Origin: Pseudomonadota bacterium
GTDB lineage: Bacteria; Pseudomonadota; Gammaproteobacteria; Burkholderiales; Burkholderiaceae_C
Assembly (NCBI GenBank): GCA_021783695.1
Contig: JAJXTO010000021.1
Coordinates: forward strand, 1-53,741
Reading direction: 5' to 3'
Length of the DNA: 53,741 bases
Below are positions 50,237 through 53,741 of this stretch, piece after piece (position 1 is the first letter of the stretch; each line of letters starts with the position of its first letter). The notes beneath the pieces were generated by a model. The model was not told the DNA's origin, ran no database searches, and saw only the letters and a list, made by a program, of their open reading frames with translations. Position numbers and translations under genes: made by a program.

Positions 50237-50920
50237 TCACGCGGCCTGCAGCAAGCCCCTGGTCTCGATGAACTGCACCACCGCGTCCAGTCCGTCCAGG
50301 GTCTTGAGATTGGTCATGACGAAGGGGCGCAGACCCTGCGCACCGGTGCGCATGCGCGTGGTGTCGGCGCGCATCACCGCCAGGTCGGCGCCAACGTATG
50401 GGGCGAGGTCGGTCTTGTTGATGACGAACAGGTCGCTCTTGGTGATGCCGGGGCCGCCCTTGCGCGGAATTTTCTCGCCGCCGGCCACGTCGATGACGTA
50501 GATCGTGAGATCACTCAGTTCCGGGCTGAAGGTGGCTGCCAGGTTGTCGCCGCCACTTTCGATGAACACGATGTCGGCATCGGGAAACCGCTCCAGCATG
50601 CGGTCCACCGCTTCAAGGTTGATCGAGGCGTCCTCGCGGATGGCGGTGTGCGGGCAGCCGCCGGTTTCCACGCCCAGGATGCGCTCCGGTTCCAGCGCCC
50701 CGGCCACGGTGAGCAGCCGCTGGTCTTCCTTGGTGTAGATGTCGTTGGTCACCACGACGAGGTCGTAGCGGTGGCGCATCGCCTTGCACAGCATTTCGAG
50801 CAGGGTGGTCTTGCCCGAGCCCACCGGCCCGCCGATGCCCACGCGCAGCGGCGGCAGGCGCTTGCTGCGGCGAGGGATGTGGTGCAGTGGAGAGGAGGAG
50901 GTGGAAGGCTGTGCGCTCAT
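50237..50920 (-). CDS. ureG: UreG, urease accessory GTPase
   Basis: The 227-aa SIMIBI GTPase delivers nickel to urease. P-loop [11 protein letters not shown] (about residues 29-39), the Ni-binding Cys-Pro-His of [11 protein letters not shown], the [14 protein letters not shown] segment and the NKTDLAP guanine motif are present. It overlaps ureF by 4 bp (50917-50920) and ends the urease accessory run. Confidence 0.97.
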   Translation of the reverse strand: MSAQPSTSSSPLHHIPRRSKRLPPLRVGIGGPVGSGKTTLLEMLCKAMRHRYDLVVVTNDIYTKEDQRLLTVAGALEPERILGVETGGCPHTAIREDASINLEAVDRMLERFPDADIVFIESGGDNLAATFSPELSDLTIYVIDVAGGEKIPRKGGPGITKSDLFVINKTDLAPYVGADLAVMRADTTRMRTGAQGLRPFVMTNLKTLDGLDAVVQFIETRGLLQAA

Positions 50921-51624
50921 GATCGGAACAGTCGGGAATATTGGGTTTCGTGCTGGCTGCTGAGAATGGCCAGCATCGGCGAGAAGCTCTGCCAGTCGTC
51001 CATGCGGTGCTGCAGATTTCGTGCCTGCGCCACGGCGGCGGGAATATCGGGCGTGAGCGCGGCAAGCAATCGCTGCCCGCCGCTCTGGCCCAGCGGCACC
51101 GCGCGCAGTGCCGCCTGCACCTGATTCTCCAGCCAGGAGAAGGCCAGGGCGTGCGCCATCTGCTCAGTGTCCAGCCCAAGGGCAAGCGCGCCCAGCGCGA
51201 AGGCCAGCGGCCAGGCGGGGGCGGGGTCGAGCTGGGCGGCCAGCGGCAGCGCGGGGTGGCCGGGGCGCAGGTTGCGCAGCCACTCCAGCATGGAGCGGCC
51301 CATCTGCTGGCTTTGCTGGCGCAGTTCCGCGGTTTCGCGCGTGGTCAGCACCCAGGTCTGCACGGCGTGCAGCGCCGCGATGTCTGCTGTGGCCCAGGCG
51401 GCATGCGCGGCGCAGGCGGCGGGCAGTTCGCTGCGCGCCAAGGTGAGTTGCAACTGGCCGCGCAGCCATTCCAGGGCCTGGGTGTCGTCGGTGATCAGAC
51501 CCCCGTCCACCGCGGCCTCCAGCCCTTCGGAGTAGCTGAACCCGCCCACCGGCAGGGCGGGAGAGGACAGCCACATCATCGCAAGCTGGGGCGCCGGGTT
51601 GCTTGGTGTTTCAGGCGATGTCAT
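50917..51624 (-). CDS. ureF: UreF, urease accessory protein
   Basis: From the ATG at 51624 the product is 235 aa and all-helical, with the family start [20 protein letters not shown] and a C-terminal [19 protein letters not shown]. UreF forms the UreF-H-G activation complex. An in-frame extension to 51894 crosses ureE and is not used. Its stop overlaps ureG by 4 bp and it begins 13 bp after ureE. Confidence 0.95.
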   Translation of the reverse strand: MTSPETPSNPAPQLAMMWLSSPALPVGGFSYSEGLEAAVDGGLITDDTQALEWLRGQLQLTLARSELPAACAAHAAWATADIAALHAVQTWVLTTRETAELRQQSQQMGRSMLEWLRNLRPGHPALPLAAQLDPAPAWPLAFALGALALGLDTEQMAHALAFSWLENQVQAALRAVPLGQSGGQRLLAALTPDIPAAVAQARNLQHRMDDWQSFSPMLAILSSQHETQYSRLFRS

Positions 51625-51637
51625 CGATGCAGCCGGT

Positions 51638-52159
51638 TCAATGCGCGTGTCCGTGGGCATGGTCATGCGCATGGTCGTGATGATCCGCATGCCCATGCCC
51701 GCCGCCCGCGCCATATGCCCCCGCCTCCGGCTCGAACGGCGCCTGCGCCTCGGTGACGATGAGGTGTCGGCGGCGCAGCATGTCGGCCAGCACCGCATCG
51801 GGCTCGAGCTGCAGACAGTCCGCCTGGACTTCGAGCTGCACATGGCGGTTGCCCAGGTGGTATGCCGCGCGGGGCAGATCGGTGGCCGTGCCATGCGCCG
51901 GGCAGGCGCGCACCTGCAGCACGGCCTGCGGCGCGGCTTCCACGCGAATCATCGAGCCATCTTCGGCCACCAGCATGTCGCCCCCGCGCAGCACCGTGCC
52001 GCGCGGCAGGAACACGGCGAGGTGGCGCCCCGCGCTGTCGTGTGCGTCAAAGCGGCTTTTGCTGCGCGTGTCCCAGTCCAGGCTGACCGTGGCGGCGCGC
52101 CGCACCAGAACGGAGGCAAGGCCGTGCGCGGCGGAAAGACGTTTGTTGACAGTGAGCAT
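51638..52159 (-). CDS. ureE: UreE, nickel metallochaperone
   Basis: The 173-aa protein has the UreE N-domain (SLDWDTRSKSRFDAHDSAGRH) and the Ni-binding C-domain with CPAHGTATDLPRAAYHLGNRH. The C-terminal tail alternates His with Ala, Asp and Gly, a nickel-storing His-rich end. The chosen ATG is at 52159; an upstream in-frame start would run into the antitoxin operator. In this window it is the first gene of a ureE-ureF-ureG run. The 3' end of ureC lies 1.5 kb upstream of it in transcription order. Confidence 0.95.
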   Translation of the reverse strand: MLTVNKRLSAAHGLASVLVRRAATVSLDWDTRSKSRFDAHDSAGRHLAVFLPRGTVLRGGDMLVAEDGSMIRVEAAPQAVLQVRACPAHGTATDLPRAAYHLGNRHVQLEVQADCLQLEPDAVLADMLRRRHLIVTEAQAPFEPEAGAYGAGGGHGHADHHDHAHDHAHGHAH

Positions 52160-52207
52160 GATGTCGGAGGGGGCTGATGGTTTGCAGCAATTCGGAGTGC
52201 GGCTTAA

Positions 52208-52223
52208 TATAACAACCGTTATA
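52208..52223 (+). promoter_or_regulatory. Candidate operator of the toxin-antitoxin pair
   Basis: TATAAC-AACC-GTTATA is a perfect inverted repeat about 32 bp before the antitoxin ATG. One arm resembles a -10 box, so a bound antitoxin would block its own promoter, the usual autoregulation. It lies between the divergent ureE and antitoxin genes and could influence ureE too. Confidence 0.6.
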
Positions 52224-52254
52224 ACTTCACCGCCCAAGCGTCCCGGAGAACAGC

Positions 52255-52479
52255 ATGCCCGCCCTCAAACTGACCCAGATCGGCAATTCCGTCGGCGTTA
52301 TTCTGCCCAAGGAACTCCTCGCCCGACTCAAACTGGAAAAAGGCGACACGGTGTTCGTCACCGAAGCGGCCAATGGCATCACCCTCACACCTTACGACCC
52401 TGCGCTTGACGAACAATTGAAACTCGGCCGCGAATTCCTACGCGAGTACCGCGACACCTTCCACCAACTCGCCAAATGA
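52255..52479 (+). CDS. AbrB/MazE-type antitoxin of the Doc toxin
   Basis: The 74-aa protein has a SpoVT/AbrB swapped-hairpin DNA-binding domain (LTQIGNSVGVILPKELLARL, about residues 6-25). The acidic, flexible C-terminus (ALDEQLKLGREFLREYRDTF) is expected to bind the toxin. GGAG precedes the ATG. Classic P1 Doc pairs with a Phd-fold antitoxin; here the fold is AbrB/MazE. Its stop overlaps the toxin start by 4 bp. Confidence 0.9.
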   Translation: MPALKLTQIGNSVGVILPKELLARLKLEKGDTVFVTEAANGITLTPYDPALDEQLKLGREFLREYRDTFHQLAK

Positions 52480-52862
52480 GCTGGCGTTTCATCGACCGGC
52501 GTGCGCTGCTGCTGTTGCACGACGAAAGTCTGGCCGAACACGGCGGCGCACCCGGCCTGCGCGATGAAGGACTGCTCGAATCGGCGCTGGCTCGGCCTTT
52601 GAATCTGGTGGCCTACGGTGAGCCGGATCTTGCGGCGCTTGCCGCCGCCTATGGCGTGGGCTTGGCGAAAAATCATGCTTTCATCGACGGCAACAAGCGC
52701 GCGGCCTTTCTTGCAGTGGGCTTGTGCCTCGCCCTGAATGGCCAGCGCCTCGCCGCCACGCAGGCCGATGCCACACTCACGATGCTCGCGATTGCTTCTG
52801 GAGCGCTGGGCGAAGACGCGTTCGCGGCGTGGAGCCGCGCGCATCTGATGCCGCCAGCTTGA
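52476..52862 (+). CDS. doc: Doc/Fic-type toxin (death-on-curing family)
   Basis: The 128-aa protein carries the Fic core HAFIDGNKR (His67 to Arg75), the HxFx(D/N)GNK motif that marks Doc toxins, and has their usual length. P1 Doc phosphorylates and inactivates elongation factor Tu; other Fic proteins AMPylate. It is coupled to the antitoxin by ATGA (52476-52479). The pair sits in reverse orientation between urease genes, suggesting insertion into that locus. Confidence 0.93.
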   Translation: MSWRFIDRRALLLLHDESLAEHGGAPGLRDEGLLESALARPLNLVAYGEPDLAALAAAYGVGLAKNHAFIDGNKRAAFLAVGLCLALNGQRLAATQADATLTMLAIASGALGEDAFAAWSRAHLMPPA

Positions 52863-52920
52863 GATGCCGTCCGCATGAGATCAGTGAACCGCAGTGTCTG
52901 CGAACAAGCCTACCGACGCG

Positions 52921-53005
52921 ACTCTCAAGAAAACGCAGGGCCGCCCCAAGTTTTCTTGACCCCCACGGGGGGGCGGGTCGGCGAGCCGACCCTAGGGGCG
53001 CTCAG
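52921..53005. repeat. 85-bp multi-hairpin dispersed repeat, copy 2
   Basis: This copy matches 20246-20330 at 84 of 85 positions. The single difference (A for G at 52994) makes CTA on the plus strand, which is the TAG stop of the LysE-family gene on the minus strand. Same inverted repeats as copy 1. It lies between the toxin gene and the LysE gene 3' ends. Confidence 0.92.
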
Positions 53006-53621
53006 TAGCCACGCGCACGGCCAATGCGGCCAGCACCGTGCCCATCAGCCAGCGTTGCACGGTGATCCACACTGGCCGCTGCGTCAGAAAGCGGGCAATC
53101 GAACCGGCCATGAGAACGATCAGCGCGTTCACCGCAAGGCTGATCACGATTTGCGTCATGCCCAGTGCCAGCGACTGGCCGAGCACGGAGCCGTGCGCGG
53201 GGTCGATGAACTGGGGCAGAAGCGACAGATACAAGACCGCAATTTTCGGGTTGAGCAGATTGGTGACAAAGCCCATGGCGAACAACTTGCGCGGTCGGTC
53301 CAGCGGCAGGTCGCGCATCTGAAACGGCGAGTGGCCACCCGGCCTGACCGCTTGCCAGGCGAGATAGAGCAAATACAGCGCGCCGCCAAAGCGCAGCGCG
53401 TCATACGCATAGGGCACCGCCAGCACGAGCGCCGTGATGCCGAATGCGGCGCACAGCATGTAAAACACGAAACCCAAGGCCACTCCCCCCAGAGAGATGA
53501 GCCCTGCACTGCGCCCCTGCGAGATGGAGCGCGAAATGAGATAAATCATGTTCGGTCCGGGCGTCAGCACCATGCCGAGAGCAACCAGGGCAAAGGTGGC
53601 GAGGTGCGTCAAGGTCGGCAT
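52992..53621 (-). CDS. LysE/RhtB-family amino-acid exporter
   Basis: From the ATG at 53621 (GGAG upstream) the product is 209 aa with about six helices and the family start LVALGMVLTPGPNMIYLISR. The central GGVALGFVFYML, LYLAWQAVR and NLLNPKIAVLYLSLLPQF motifs are present. It exports amino acids or related small molecules across the inner membrane. Its last codons, ending in ERP and TAG, come from the 85-bp repeat, so the native C-terminus may have been replaced. It lies 22 bp after ureC on the same strand. Confidence 0.93.
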   Translation of the reverse strand: MPTLTHLATFALVALGMVLTPGPNMIYLISRSISQGRSAGLISLGGVALGFVFYMLCAAFGITALVLAVPYAYDALRFGGALYLLYLAWQAVRPGGHSPFQMRDLPLDRPRKLFAMGFVTNLLNPKIAVLYLSLLPQFIDPAHGSVLGQSLALGMTQIVISLAVNALIVLMAGSIARFLTQRPVWITVQRWLMGTVLAALAVRVATERP

Positions 53622-53643
53622 TCCAGGCTCCGCTTTGGGGAAG

Positions 53644-53741
53644 TCAAAACAGAAAGTACCGCTGTGCCATGGGCAGCACGCTGGCGGGTTCGCAGGTAAG
53701 CAGCACGCCATCGGCGCGCACCTCATAGGTCTGCGCGTCCA
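53644..53741 (-). CDS. ureC: UreC, urease alpha subunit, C-terminal end only
   Basis: The last 31 codons read on the minus strand give [20 protein letters not shown] then a tail ending AQRYFLF, the characteristic C-terminus of the urease catalytic subunit. The rest lies beyond the window. It shows that urease structural genes precede this locus on the minus strand, with LysE and the toxin-antitoxin pair between them and ureEFG. Confidence 0.93.
   Translation of the reverse strand, partial: DAQTYEVRADGVLLTCEPASVLPMAQRYFLF

Noticed and set aside
51625-51894. An extended UreF start at 51894
   Set aside because: It covers most of the ureE 3' half in another frame and has no UreF-like sequence. 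The family start is at 51624.

Overview
The window is GC-rich, densely packed bacterial DNA. Gene content and neighbourhoods point to a Burkholderiales-type betaproteobacterium: metX-metW, a DUF2844/DUF3443 lipoprotein set, an Mla/MCE lipid-transport operon, urease accessory genes, copper efflux and c-type cytochromes resembling those of sulfur oxidisers. A Thiomonas-like organism is plausible but is an inference. No tRNA, rRNA, CRISPR array, phage or insertion sequence was seen.

Layout. 1-4.4 kb: two close paralogous surface lipoproteins (the first cut by the window edge and carrying a long Ala-Pro/Thr-Pro hexanucleotide tandem repeat) flank an AT-richer acyltransferase. 4.4-6.4 kb: metX-metW on the minus strand, preceded by a leader that matches the SAM-II riboswitch and ends in an intrinsic terminator just before the metX ribosome-binding site. 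A truncated modD remnant follows. 6.9-10.5 kb: a P2-type cation ATPase and a Na/Pi-cotransporter-family protein. 10.7-11.5 kb: two c-type cytochromes. 11.5-13.0 kb: a 45-aa basic protein, a cold-shock protein and a predicted cytoplasmic trypsin-like protease. 13.2-16.3 kb: a Kef-type antiporter and ruvB. 16.3-19.4 kb: DUF2844 plus two DUF3443 lipoproteins that carry paired aspartic-protease-like motifs.

19.5-25.9 kb: a histidine phosphatase, then a minus-strand operon marR - outer-membrane factor - emrA - emrB - pagL, which couples tripartite drug efflux to lipid A 3-O-deacylation. 26.0-29.8 kb: aldehyde dehydrogenase, a secreted repeat protein and a GNAT acetyltransferase. 30.0-30.9 kb: rplM-rpsI with two terminators. 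31.1-34.8 kb: a copper module (MerR regulator, CopA, DUF302 protein, CopZ). 34.8-37.2 kb: a decayed LysE-type exporter, a DUF2917 protein and a MocR-type regulator.

37.1-43.9 kb: the queuosine genes tgt and queA (minus strand) stand either side of a plus-strand mlaE-mlaF-mlaD-lipoprotein operon and a DUF2202 protein. 44.0-47.2 kb: polysaccharide deacetylase, GNAT and family 2 glycosyltransferase genes form a short cell-surface polysaccharide operon. 47.7-50.1 kb: katG, with a LysR/OxyR-like dyad upstream and a 29-codon ORF downstream. 50.2-53.7 kb: urease genes on the minus strand. ureE-ureF-ureG are separated from the 3' end of ureC by a LysE exporter and a plus-strand AbrB/Doc toxin-antitoxin pair. 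An 85-bp multi-hairpin repeat occurs twice, 33 kb apart, each time at the 3' end of a minus-strand gene.
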